Position numbers and translations under genes: made by a program
Assembly: GCF_002898515.1 (NCBI RefSeq)
Contig: NZ_PPFX01000039.1
Location: forward strand, 1 to 39,788
DNA: 39,788 nucleotides
Reading direction: 5' to 3'
DNA from: Geothermobacter hydrogeniphilus
Lineage (GTDB): Bacteria > Desulfobacterota > Desulfuromonadia > Desulfuromonadales > Geothermobacteraceae
Notes under the pieces: generated by a model
Seen by the model: the letters and a program-made list of their open reading frames with translations, nothing else
Database searches by the model: none
Told to the model about the DNA's origin: nothing
Shown: positions 25,778 to 33,989 of the stretch, one piece after another
Layout of the letters: each line of letters begins with the position of its first letter
How positions within the stretch are numbered: position 1 is the stretch's first letter

Positions 25778-25910
25778 CGGAGAGACGGAGAGGTGCAGAG
25801 CGGGAGAGGCCACAGAGAAAACCAAAACCAGTTTTTGGTTTTAAACCCAAAAGGTTTTCTCTCTGCTTCTCCCCGTCTCTCCGTTAAAACAGGTTTTCCT
25901 GGCGCCTCAA
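25772..25910. repeat. palindromic repeat family X, copy 3
   Basis: TTTTAACGGAGAG / CTCTCCGTTAAAA arms with the inner ACCAAAACCAG-TTTTTGGTTTT stem. It starts at the cbiQ stop codon and is followed by CTTTAACC/CTTGGCC short repeats (25940-25987) that reach the cbiO start. Confidence 0.82.
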
Positions 25911-25988
25911 GCGAGTAAAACGAGCGAGTGGGCCCCAGCTTTTTTGCCTTTAACCCTTGGCCTTTAGCCGCCTTTGAATTGAACCTTT

Positions 25989-27797
25989 ATGCATGATCTC
26001 AACCGCCCCGCCCCCCTGCCGAACCCGAGCGACGCGCTGTTCGCCCTGCGCGGACTGAGCTACGCCTATCCGGGCGATATCCAGGCCCTGCGTGACATCA
26101 ACCTCGCTATCGCTCCCGGAGACCGGCTCGGACTGGTCGGCCACAACGGCTCGGGCAAGACCACCCTGGTCAAACAACTCTGCGGGCTGCTGCAACCGCA
26201 ACGGGGCGAGGCTTTCTACAAGGGCGAAAAACTGCGGGGGGACCACCTGCAGCGCGCCCGGCTGGAGATCGGCCTGCTGTTCCAGGATCCCGACGACCAG
26301 CTCTTCTGCCACAGCCTGATCGAGGATGTCGCCTTCGGCCCGCGCAATCAGGGGCTGCCGGCGGCCACCGCCGAAGTTGCCGCGCGCCGCGCCCTGGAAC
26401 AGGTCGAGCTGCTCGATCACGCCTACAAAGCTCCCCACGCCCTGAGTTACGGGCAGAAAAAGCGTGCCGCGCTGGCCGGACTGCTGGCGATGCGACCCGA
26501 GGTGCTGATTCTCGATGAACCGACCGCCAATCTCGACCCCCGCCAGGAGTGCCTGTTTCTCGACCTGCTGCGCGACTATTCCGGCACCCTGATCGTCATC
26601 AGCCACGACCTGCTGTTTCTCTATGAACTCTGCGACCGGGCGCTGGTACTCGACACCGGCCGCATCCATCATGACTACGGGATGCGCGAACTGGTTGCAC
26701 ACCGGCCGTCACTGCGCGAACACGGGCTCGATTTTTCTTTCCGTTTCGCCGGCAATGAAAAAGACCCGTCTCCGCGGGACAACCCCGCTCCGGCCGCGAT
26801 GCCGGAGAGTTCCGCGACACCAGCTTCGTCTACGCCGCTGATCGAACTGGGCGGCTACCATTTCAGCTACCCGGACGGGACCGCCGCCCTAAAGGGTATC
26901 GACCTGCGGATTCACAGCACTGAGCGGGTCGCCCTGGTCGGCGAGAACGGCGCCGGCAAAAGCACCCTGCTCGCCTGTCTGCTCGGCATCCACCGGGGGA
27001 AGGGGTTTTACCGCTACGACGGCCAAGAGATGGACAACCGGCGGCGGAAACAGCTCTGGAACCGGGTCGGCCTGGTTTTCCAGGACTGCGCCGATCAACT
27101 CTTCTGCCCGAGCGTTTTCGACGAGGTCGCCTTCGGACCGCGACAGCGCGGTTATACGGAAATGGAGGTGGAACGACGGGTGGCAAAGGCGCTGCGGCAG
27201 GTCAGGCTGGAAGGCTTCGAACCGCGGGTGCCGCTCAAGCTTTCAGGCGGGGAACGCAAGCGACTGGCACTGGCCGGCGTTCTGGCGCTCGATCCCGAGG
27301 TGCTGATCCTCGATGAACCGACCGCCGGACTCGATCCCCAGGGGGAAGAACTGCTGCTGCAGATCCTGCGGGAAGTCAAAGCGACCCTGCTGCTGGTCAG
27401 CCACGACATGTTCTTCGTCCGCAAGCTGACCGAACGCACCCTGGTGATGCACCGCGGCAGCATTCTGCGTGACTATCCGACCGCCAGCTTCCTCGACGAC
27501 AGCGATCTGGCCTCCCTCAACGGTCTCGACTACACCTACCGCGACCGCTGCGCCATCGAGATTCGCCAAATCCAGCACGAGCATGAACACGAACACCTGC
27601 ACAAGCACCTGCACGAGCATCAGCACCGCCACGGCGACCTGCTCCACAGCCACCCCCACGAGCATGAGCACGAGCACCGGCACCGCTTCCGCCACAGTCA
27701 CGACGAGGAAGGCGGGCACAGCCACCCGCCGCAGCGGGAGTTCCACGACCATCCGCACCCCGGCCACGAGGATGAACCGCATGACCATGAACATTGA
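25989..27797 (+). CDS. cbiO: double ATPase of the ECF importer with a histidine-rich tail, 602 aa
   Basis: This is a fusion of two CbiO ABC ATPases. The first has Walker A GHNGSGKTT near 52-60, signature LSYGQ, and DEPTANLDP. After a linker rich in Pro/Ala/Ser (about 260-285), the second has Walker A GENGAGKST, LSGGE and DEPTAGLDP. One chain can therefore form the ATPase pair. The first signature reads LSYGQ rather than LSGGQ. The last 73 residues (530-602) hold 28 histidines in HEHEH/HSHPH patterns plus Asp/Glu, surely a metal-binding tail, which fits a nickel or cobalt store or sensor. The ATG at 25989 lacks a visible ribosome binding site. The gene ends 21 bases from the convergent neighbour. 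Confidence 0.94.
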   Translation: MHDLNRPAPLPNPSDALFALRGLSYAYPGDIQALRDINLAIAPGDRLGLVGHNGSGKTTLVKQLCGLLQPQRGEAFYKGEKLRGDHLQRARLEIGLLFQDPDDQLFCHSLIEDVAFGPRNQGLPAATAEVAARRALEQVELLDHAYKAPHALSYGQKKRAALAGLLAMRPEVLILDEPTANLDPRQECLFLDLLRDYSGTLIVISHDLLFLYELCDRALVLDTGRIHHDYGMRELVAHRPSLREHGLDFSFRFAGNEKDPSPRDNPAPAAMPESSATPASSTPLIELGGYHFSYPDGTAALKGIDLRIHSTERVALVGENGAGKSTLLACLLGIHRGKGFYRYDGQEMDNRRRKQLWNRVGLVFQDCADQLFCPSVFDEVAFGPRQRGYTEMEVERRVAKALRQVRLEGFEPRVPLKLSGGERKRLALAGVLALDPEVLILDEPTAGLDPQGEELLLQILREVKATLLLVSHDMFFVRKLTERTLVMHRGSILRDYPTASFLDDSDLASLNGLDYTYRDRCAIEIRQIQHEHEHEHLHKHLHEHQHRHGDLLHSHPHEHEHEHRHRFRHSHDEEGGHSHPPQREFHDHPHPGHEDEPHDHEH

Positions 27798-27818
27798 CGG
27801 CCGCGCCGCCACGCGGAA

Positions 27819-28886
27819 TTACGGCCGGTAGTAAGCGCCGGTCGGGGTCCCGAAAAAGGCCGCCAGGGGGATCTCCTCCTGCCTGATGCGCCCCTGCGCC
27901 GGGAGCTCGCCGCGGGCCACAAGTTCGAGAACCGCGCAGGCGGCCGCGGCGGTCGTCCAGGAGATGGCGCGCCAGGACTGGCCGGCGATCTGCCGGGGAT
28001 AGTAGGAACGCACAAATTCTTCGCGCCGCAGGTGGCCGTCCTGCTTCCCCTCCACTGCGGCATGGATATAAACAACGTCTTCATTGACCGGCGGCTTGGC
28101 ATCAACCAGAATCTCGCCGGCCCGTTTACGAGCTTTTTTCATCTGCAGTTCCTCGAAAAAAAATCGCATCAGGCGGCAGTGGCCCGGATAACGGATGGTC
28201 TTGTAGTTCAACGTCTCGACCTTGCCGTTGAACGTTTCACACATCGAGCCGAGGCCGCCGGAGGTGGTGAAAGCTTCCAGCTGCAACCCGTCGATATGGA
28301 TGGTTTCCAGCCCTTCCATCGGCGGCACCCGGGCTGGCTTGCCGTCGGCAATCACATCGCAGGGATTGAGATATTCGTTGACCACCCCCTCCGGAGACCA
28401 GTTGAAGGCATAGCCGAGCAACCCCCGCGGATGCTGCGGCAGGGCGCCGACCCGCAATTCGATGCTGCGCAGTTGGTCAAAGCGGGCCGCAAGGTCGGCA
28501 CCGACAATCGAGATAAACCCGGGAGCCAGCCCGCATTGCGGCGCCATCACCCCTTTGGCGGTCGGGGCCAGCTCCTGAACCGCGCAGGAGGTCGCAACAT
28601 CCTCGGTCAGATCGAAATAATGGCAACCCTGTTGATGGGCGGCGCGCGCCACCGGCAGGTTCAGATCAAAGGGCAGGCAGCTTACCACCGCGTCGTGATC
28701 CTTCAGGGCGGCGACGAGAACGCCGTCCTTCGCTATCACCCCCTTCAGCAAAGCAAAGGGCGCTTCCGGCGGAGGTTGACGATCCAGCCCGCTCACCCGG
28801 TAGCCCTCTTCCTGCAACAGGGTCGCGACCAGCTGTCCCACCTTGCCCAGCCCGACGACCAGGACCGATCGAATGACTTTTTTCAT
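27819..28886 (-). CDS. saccharopine dehydrogenase-like / lysine 6-dehydrogenase-like oxidoreductase
   Basis: The 355-aa protein has an N-terminal Rossmann fold (VLVVGLGKVGQLVA, GxGxxG at 12-17) and the saccharopine dehydrogenase family pattern, including SCLPFDLNLPVARAAHQQGCHYFDLTED and MAPQCGLAPGFISIVGA. I start it at ATG 28886, with GGAG eight bases upstream; the longer frame overlaps the aldehyde dehydrogenase gene. That dehydrogenase, encoded 43 bases upstream, is of aminoadipate-semialdehyde type. So this enzyme may form or use 2-aminoadipate 6-semialdehyde, either as lysine 6-dehydrogenase or as a saccharopine-cleaving enzyme. The direction and exact substrate are inferred. Confidence 0.83.
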   Translation of the reverse strand: MKKVIRSVLVVGLGKVGQLVATLLQEEGYRVSGLDRQPPPEAPFALLKGVIAKDGVLVAALKDHDAVVSCLPFDLNLPVARAAHQQGCHYFDLTEDVATSCAVQELAPTAKGVMAPQCGLAPGFISIVGADLAARFDQLRSIELRVGALPQHPRGLLGYAFNWSPEGVVNEYLNPCDVIADGKPARVPPMEGLETIHIDGLQLEAFTTSGGLGSMCETFNGKVETLNYKTIRYPGHCRLMRFFFEELQMKKARKRAGEILVDAKPPVNEDVVYIHAAVEGKQDGHLRREEFVRSYYPRQIAGQSWRAISWTTAAAACAVLELVARGELPAQGRIRQEEIPLAAFFGTPTGAYYRP

Positions 28887-28929
28887 CCCTTGCTCCTTGC
28901 GGGCGGAGTCTCCGGGCGCCGTTGCCGGC

Positions 28930-30462
28930 TCAGATATCGAACCTGATGCCCTGTGCCAGCGGCAGGCTCCTGCCGTAGTTGATGGTATTGGTCTGCCGGC
29001 GCATGTAGGCCTTCCAGGCATCGGAACCCGACTCGCGGCCGCCGCCGGTCTCCTTTTCACCTCCGAAAGCGCCGCCGATTTCGGCCCCGGAGGTACCGAT
29101 ATTGACGTTGGCGATGCCGCAGTCGGAACCGACCGCCGAGAGGAAAATCTCGGCCTCGCGCAGGTTCTCGGTGAAGATCGCCGAGGACAGGCCCTGCACC
29201 ACGTCATTGTGCAGGGTGATCGCTTCATCGACCTCGCCGTGGTACCTGATCAGGTAGAGAATCGGGGCGAAGGTCTCTTCCTGGACGATCGGATAATGGT
29301 TTTCGGCCTCGACCACCGCCGGCCTGACATAGCAGCCCGACGCGTAGCCCTTGCCCGTGAGGACTTCGCCGCCGCAGATGATCCTGCCGCCCTCCTGCCG
29401 CACCCGCAACAGCGCCTGCTGAAACGCCTCGACCGCGCCGGTGTCGATCAACGGCCCGACATGGTTACGCTCGTCGAGCGGGTTGCCGATCCTCAGACCG
29501 CCGTAAGCCTTGACAAGCGCCTCCCTGACCCGGGCGTAGATCGACGCGTGGATGATCAGCCGGCGAGTCGAAGTGCAGCGCTGGCCGGCGGTGCCGACCG
29601 CACCGAAAACAATGGCCGGCAGGGCCATCTTGAGGTCTGCGTCGGGGGTGAGGACAATGGCATTGTTGCCCCCGAGTTCGAGAATTGTCCTGCCGAAGCG
29701 TCCGGCGACCAGCCGGGCGCCGTGGCGGCCGACTTCGGTCGAGCCGGTGATCGAGATCAGCGGCAGCCGCCTGTCGTTCAGCATCATTTCTCCGATCTGG
29801 GACCCGCGGCCGATGACAAGGCTGAACAGGCCTTCGGGCAGGTTGTTCCGCCTGATGGTCTCGGCAAGGATATTCTGTACCGCGATCGCGCACAATGGCA
29901 CCCTGGTGGAAGGCTTCCACAGGCTGGCGTCGCCGCAGACTGCTGCGAGCATCGCATTCCAGGACCAGACCGCGACCGGGAAGTTGAAGGCGCTGATAAT
30001 ACCGACCACGCCGAGGGGATGGTACTGGTCGTACATGCGGTGATGTTCACGTTCGGAAACCATGGTCGAACCGTACAACTGACGCGACTGGCCGACGGCG
30101 AAATCGCAGATATCGATCATCTCCTGGACCTCGCCCCTGCCTTCCTGCAGCGACTTGCCCATCTCGTAGGAAACCAGGGAGCCGAGGGCCTCCTTGTATT
30201 TGCGCAGCTGCAGCCCGAACTGGCGTACCGCCTCGCCGCGCTTCGGCGCCGGGACCTCGCGCCACTGCCCGAAGGCCTTTTCGGCGCGGGCGACAACCTT
30301 CTCGTAATCCTGTTTCGAGGCGAGGTAAACGCTGGCGATATGCCTGCCGTCAACGGGTGAGACGATGTTCAGTTCGCCCTGGTCGGTGGTGTCAGTCCAC
30401 TCGATACCGGTCGCGGCTCCGAAGTTCTTTTCCTTGATGCCGAGTTCCTGTAAAAAATCCAT
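28930..30462 (-). CDS. aldehyde dehydrogenase of the ALDH7 (aminoadipate-semialdehyde/P6C) type
   Basis: The 510-aa NAD-dependent aldehyde dehydrogenase has the FNFPVAVWSWN motif (159-169), the general base Glu in LELGGNN (E262) and the nucleophile in GTAGQRCTSTRR (C296). The C-terminal signature GGAFGGEKETGGGRESGSDAWKAYMRR, with short pieces of it distinctive of the antiquitin/ALDH7 group, points to oxidation of 2-aminoadipate semialdehyde (or its cyclic form) to 2-aminoadipate. Start ATG 30462 has a GGGGAAGGG ribosome site. With the downstream oxidoreductase it forms a probable lysine-degradation pair. The 257-base gap upstream shows only a CTATC-AAC-GATAG dyad at 30506-30518. Confidence 0.9.
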   Translation of the reverse strand: MDFLQELGIKEKNFGAATGIEWTDTTDQGELNIVSPVDGRHIASVYLASKQDYEKVVARAEKAFGQWREVPAPKRGEAVRQFGLQLRKYKEALGSLVSYEMGKSLQEGRGEVQEMIDICDFAVGQSRQLYGSTMVSEREHHRMYDQYHPLGVVGIISAFNFPVAVWSWNAMLAAVCGDASLWKPSTRVPLCAIAVQNILAETIRRNNLPEGLFSLVIGRGSQIGEMMLNDRRLPLISITGSTEVGRHGARLVAGRFGRTILELGGNNAIVLTPDADLKMALPAIVFGAVGTAGQRCTSTRRLIIHASIYARVREALVKAYGGLRIGNPLDERNHVGPLIDTGAVEAFQQALLRVRQEGGRIICGGEVLTGKGYASGCYVRPAVVEAENHYPIVQEETFAPILYLIRYHGEVDEAITLHNDVVQGLSSAIFTENLREAEIFLSAVGSDCGIANVNIGTSGAEIGGAFGGEKETGGGRESGSDAWKAYMRRQTNTINYGRSLPLAQGIRFDI

Positions 30463-30719
30463 AACCCTTCCCCTTTGGCCGGCAATCTGTCGAGGCCTAC
30501 CTTAACTATCAACGATAGGCAACCTTTGCGCAAACATCCCTGTTGAATTCCTCCCCCCGGCTGTCGCCGCGGGAAGCTGTTTCAGGACCGATTCAGGGGG
30601 AAACAAACGCCGGGCACAGAAGATCACAAGGGCAGGAGCTTACGGGGCGGGAATGAAGAAGAATCGAAAACAGACCGTTGCCGGACAAGTCACGACCCTT
30701 TTTCTTCGGCCGATCCAGA

Positions 30720-31211
30720 TCAGACGTCAAGCAGTCCATCGAAGCCTTCAAGAACCTCGGGGGGCATGATGTTCATTTTTTTCACCGCCTTGGCGGTGAA
30801 CATGGCGAAGGTTCCGCGGGTTCGGGCGCAAAGGACCTCATCATCCTTGTAGATCCGCCCCTCCACGACGACTTCCCGTTTTCCCGTCTGCTCGATGACG
30901 CGCCCTTCAACCCGCAGGTCTTCGCCGATATAAACCGGCTTGAGAAAATCCACCGTCATGGTTTTTGTCATGACAATGTGGCGGAGGGTATGAATGGCAC
31001 TCCAGCTCATGATCTCATCAAGGATGGTGGACAGCACGCCACCATGCACCACCCCGTTCCAGCCGCAGAGGTGATCGGGGACGCTCAGCCAGGAACAGAC
31101 AACGCTGTCACCCGCGTAAAAACGCATCTTCAATCCATAGGGGTTCTGCTGGCTGCAGCCGAAACAGTGACCGTCACGACTGATGATTTCCTGCAAATTT
31201 TCTTTTTTCAT
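30720..31211 (-). CDS. hotdog-fold (PaaI-like) thioesterase, 163 aa
   Basis: A single hotdog domain. The N-terminus has CFGCSQQNPYGLKM (16-29), the FGCxxxNPxGLxM pattern seen in this thioesterase subgroup, and HGGVLSTILDE with HGG at 56-58 forms the active-site helix. A VDFLKPVYIGEDLRVEGRV strand pair follows, as expected. I use the ATG at 31211 (MKKENL), with GAGGG upstream, rather than the one at 31235. The substrate is unknown. A second hotdog gene lies upstream on the same strand, separated by two repeats, so the pair may once have been a tight operon. Confidence 0.87.
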   Translation of the reverse strand: MKKENLQEIISRDGHCFGCSQQNPYGLKMRFYAGDSVVCSWLSVPDHLCGWNGVVHGGVLSTILDEIMSWSAIHTLRHIVMTKTMTVDFLKPVYIGEDLRVEGRVIEQTGKREVVVEGRIYKDDEVLCARTRGTFAMFTAKAVKKMNIMPPEVLEGFDGLLDV

Positions 31212-31267
31212 CCTTCCCTCATGCCTCCTGCACAAATAAAAGCCGAATTGGGTCTGCCTAGCGGGTT

Positions 31268-31403
31268 GTTGAAAAAGTCACGTTCCCCAGGCTGAGCAAA
31301 AATGTCCAGATGCAAGGCGTCCGCAACCCCGCGGAATAAGGCGTACCGGAAGGTACGTCGTTGACGCGGGGTGAGGACAACGCAGCAGATGGGCGTTTTT
31401 CAT
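31268..31403. repeat. palindromic repeat family Y, copy 3
   Basis: AAAAATGTCCAGATGCAAGGCG on the left mirrors CGCAGCAGATGGGCGTTTTT on the right, with a GGCGTACC-GGAA-GGTACGTC centre and CCCCGCG/CGCGGGG flanks. It directly abuts the next repeat. Confidence 0.75.
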
Positions 31404-31407
31404 CAGC

Positions 31408-31576
31408 CTAGGAGGCTGTCGGACTATCCATGAACTGGCTGCAAATCCGCGCGTTCGGCCCATATCCCAGCTCCATTTTGCCCCATAGCCACTGCTATGA
31501 GGCTGCAATTGAGCAGAAATCTGTGCTCAAAGGCTCGAATTTTCGCTTCAGCCCGTATAGTCCGACAGCCTCCTAG
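31408..31576. mobile_element. 169-bp MITE-like element with perfect 19-bp terminal inverted repeats
   Basis: CTAGGAGGCTGTCGGACTA (31408-31426) and its exact complement (31558-31576) bound a 131-bp interior with no ORF. CTAG at both tips may be the target site. The right end contains the TAG stop of the upstream thioesterase gene (31573-31575). No transposase is nearby, so this is a non-autonomous element. Confidence 0.82.
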
Positions 31577-31983
31577 CGGGCACCGCCCATGATCCGCTGC
31601 GACTTGCGATACACCATGCCCTGGAAAAGAGCCACGGTCTCACCGGCATCGTCGGTGATGAGAACCGAATAGGAGGCCAGCTTTGGATTCAGGGCCTGCT
31701 CCCTGGCCTCGGCGTAAAGCGTTCCGCCCGTTGCCGCCTTGACAAAGGAGACGCTGGTGTTGATGCCCATGGCCAGATTGCCGTGGGAGTTGGACGCCAC
31801 CGCGAAGGCGAAATCGGCCAAGGTGAAGATTGCCCCACCATGGACCGTTTTGGCCCCGTTGAAATGGTGCGGTCTGATTTCCATGCGGGTTTTCGCGTAG
31901 CCCGGTTCAACCTCAAGCAGTTCGATACCGACATGCCGCGCGAACAGATCCTGCCGCGAAAAGAATTGTTTCACATCGTCCAT
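31573..31983 (-). CDS. hotdog-fold (PaaI-like) thioesterase, 136 aa
   Basis: A short single hotdog domain with FNGAKTVHGGAIFTLADFAFAV (HGG at 48-50), the PaaI-type catalytic helix, and NTSVSFVKAATGGTLYAEA strands. The start is ATG 31983 with GAGG at seven bases; the longer frame to 32067 lacks support. Its stop codon lies inside the terminal inverted repeat of the adjacent element, so the last residues may have been altered by the insertion. Substrate unknown; phenylacetyl-CoA-type or other acyl-CoA hydrolysis is the family activity. Confidence 0.85.
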   Translation of the reverse strand: MDDVKQFFSRQDLFARHVGIELLEVEPGYAKTRMEIRPHHFNGAKTVHGGAIFTLADFAFAVASNSHGNLAMGINTSVSFVKAATGGTLYAEAREQALNPKLASYSVLITDDAGETVALFQGMVYRKSQRIMGGAR

Positions 31984-32139
31984 GCTCAACCTCTTTATGC
32001 TTTGATTTTCCCGGGGTGTTCGGCCACCCGCGGAGCGGTCGCAGATGAGTGTCCCTGAATATAGCATGGACCAGGGGGGGGGCGCTTCTCCCTTATTCCT
32101 GGGCTTGCGATGCGGCTGTCATGTCTCCCTGTCTACACC

Positions 32140-32240
32140 CCCGCCCGCACCCCAGCTTCCAACCCAGCCCCGGCACTGTACCGCCTCGGCCAGGTGCGGC
32201 TGGCGGATCTTTTCTTCCCCCGCCAGGTCGGCGATGGTCC
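32140..32240 (-). pseudogene. comM 3'-end remnant (copy 1)
   Basis: On the minus strand RTIADLAGEEKIRQPHLAEAVQCRG matches the last residues of the ComM fragment at 38890-39381 (RTIADLTGEENIRQLHLAEA). The DNA is roughly 85 percent alike by eye over about 100 bases, but one C is missing near 32161, shifting the frame at the end. It carries no start or body, so it is a relic. It abuts a hipA relic on the other strand. Confidence 0.75.
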
Positions 32241-32255
32241 GCCCCTCCGGTCGTC

Positions 32256-32510
32256 CGGATTGCCGAACTGCAGGCCATCGCCTTTGAGCTGACCAGAAAG
32301 CCGCAGGCACCGCCCGATCAGATCAGGGCCTGGCTGCACAGGTGCTGGTCGCGCCGGGAGCATCCCTCGGTGGGGCACGACCCAAGGCGACCTTGGTTGA
32401 CGAGCATGGTCATCTCTGGATCGCTAAATTCCCTTCGGCAGACGATGACTACGATGTCGCGGCCTGGGAGATGGTGCTGCATGATCTCGCCCGCGGCCGC
32501 GGAATCAGCG
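32256..32510 (+). pseudogene. hipA-type kinase remnant with frameshift
   Basis: Plus-strand codons read RIAELQAIAFELTRKPQAP, then after loss of one base near 32337 the next frame reads VLVAPGASLGGARPKATLVDEHG and LWIAKFPSADDDYDVAAWEM. ASLGGARPKA and the IAKFPS-x-AWE pattern are hallmarks of the HipA kinase N-lobe. Both ends are missing: the left joins comM sequence and the right is cut by the 3' end of the M81 gene. It is unrelated at close range to the intact hipA-like gene at 37290-38567. Confidence 0.78.
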
Positions 32511-33989
32511 TTCTGACGGGTCTAAAGGGAAGATCGGCCTTGGCACGTTGCGATATGGCAGCCGGTCGTAACATGTGGTGCAAAGTGCGCCGCTGTCACA
32601 GACGATTATTTTCCCCGCAATCGGTTCGAAGGCAGCACGAAAGTGTTGCATCGACTTGAGTGCCACGACATCTTTGCCCTGCGGGTCAATACCAAAGGCT
32701 TTGAATTGCTGCAAATCGAGGATTTGTCGAGGGATAGTGACGACCAATATCTCAATGTCGCCGACACGGATGACGGCACTGGGACCAAAGCTGCCGTGGA
32801 GCCCGTGGATCATTGGACCATTGCCAATGAAATGCCCGTCACTGAGAGAGACAAGCTCGGCCTCCACCGCAAGCGGGCCACCACCAAAGTCTGGGTCGGT
32901 CCTGCCACCGAGGGTTATTTTGACATGTTGACCAACAACCGAAGTTTGCAGCGCCTGTATGGCCGTGCCATCCACCATGGGGGCAAAACAGGCATTGCTC
33001 ACGCCCGCATTGAGCAGTGCGCGCAACAGCCCGGTTGAATCACCATAACCGCCAGCGCCCGGATTATCTGCGTAATCGGCAATCACCAGTGGCCCCTTGT
33101 CGGGATCGTAAGTTGCGGCAATCGCTGCTGTTTCGTCAACGCTGAGATAATCGTTGAGTACTTCAAAGCGGCGCTCCCAAATATCATCAGCGATCGTTTC
33201 GGCGAAAGCAGTGTGCGCCGCAAAATCCCCCTGTCCGGTCACCAGTACCGTTGGGCCAACCTCCCTGACATCGGCACTGGCAAACCCGGCATTGATGCTC
33301 ACAGCGAAGACATCAGCCCGCTCCTCGTAAGTTCGCGCTGCGGCAATGCGCTCGATCATGGGGCCGATGTCGGTGCGGCCACCATTGACTTCTTCAAGCA
33401 TGGGTCGGCTGACGCGGATGGTGCGCGGCGAGATTTCACCGGCCATGGTTCTTTGGAGAATATCTCCAGCCTGGCGACCGATATCACGCATATCAATATG
33501 CGGGTAGGTTTTGAACGAAACTATAATATCCGCCAATTCACACATCCGCCTGCTTACATTTGCATGGGGATCAAGAGTGATGGCTATCGGCATTTCGTTG
33601 CCAACCAGGCTGCGGACGCGCCGCAGCAATTCGCCTTCACCATCTTCACGAAAATCGAGCCCCATCGCACCATGCAAGCCGAGCAGCAGTCCGTCGAAGG
33701 GATACTTTTCCAGGTTGGCAAGGATCGGCTCACAGAGCCAGTCAAACGCCTTGCGCCTGACTTTACCACTCGGCCCGGCGGCGGCACTGAGAGCATGGGT
33801 GATTCGCCAGCCATGCGCACGACCGGCATCAAGGAACCCGGCGAGTTCCGTATTCTCGTCACCACGCTCCTTGATAGCCGCTGCGCCCAGCAGGGCATAA
33901 CGAGCCATGAAGGCTTGTTTGCCGGTTTTGCGCAGGCTGAAAGAATTGGTTTCATGGGAAATTTCAGCAGTCAGTACATTAAAACTCAT
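32505..33989 (-). CDS. M81 family metallopeptidase (MlrC-like), 494 aa
   Basis: The family includes MlrC, which degrades linearised microcystin, a peptide rich in D-amino acids. Candidate metal and catalytic residues lie in HETNSF (12-17), LHGAM (105-109), DPHAN (140-144) and TYPH (161-164). The N-terminal DUF1485 half and the C-terminal MlrC half (from about 300, with VIADYADNPGAGGYGD) are both complete. I start it at ATG 33989 with AGGA upstream. No signal peptide is seen, so it is cytoplasmic. It diverges from the DUF1611/racemase operon. Base composition is visibly lower in GC than the housekeeping regions, which suggests transfer. Peptide substrate unknown. Confidence 0.9.
   Translation of the reverse strand: MSFNVLTAEISHETNSFSLRKTGKQAFMARYALLGAAAIKERGDENTELAGFLDAGRAHGWRITHALSAAAGPSGKVRRKAFDWLCEPILANLEKYPFDGLLLGLHGAMGLDFREDGEGELLRRVRSLVGNEMPIAITLDPHANVSRRMCELADIIVSFKTYPHIDMRDIGRQAGDILQRTMAGEISPRTIRVSRPMLEEVNGGRTDIGPMIERIAAARTYEERADVFAVSINAGFASADVREVGPTVLVTGQGDFAAHTAFAETIADDIWERRFEVLNDYLSVDETAAIAATYDPDKGPLVIADYADNPGAGGYGDSTGLLRALLNAGVSNACFAPMVDGTAIQALQTSVVGQHVKITLGGRTDPDFGGGPLAVEAELVSLSDGHFIGNGPMIHGLHGSFGPSAVIRVGDIEILVVTIPRQILDLQQFKAFGIDPQGKDVVALKSMQHFRAAFEPIAGKIIVCDSGALCTTCYDRLPYRNVPRPIFPLDPSER

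Noticed and set aside
20101-25910. CRISPR array from the recurring repeats.
   Set aside because: Copies are far apart, palindromic over 140-190 bp, and lie in operon spacers without regular spacers or cas genes.
27243-27812. Minus-strand ORF with Val/Leu/Met-rich repeats resembling a membrane protein.
   Set aside because: It is the complement of the histidine-rich tail of cbiO; CAC/CAT codons read backwards as GTG/ATG.
31278-31508. Minus-strand ORF across the repeats near 31.4 kb as a small gene.
   Set aside because: It lies wholly inside two repeat elements and has no ribosome binding site or family features.
32140-32240. Exact target-site duplication of comM marking a recent integration.
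   Set aside because: The two comM 3' ends differ by many substitutions and a 1-base deletion, so a simple recent duplication is not supported.
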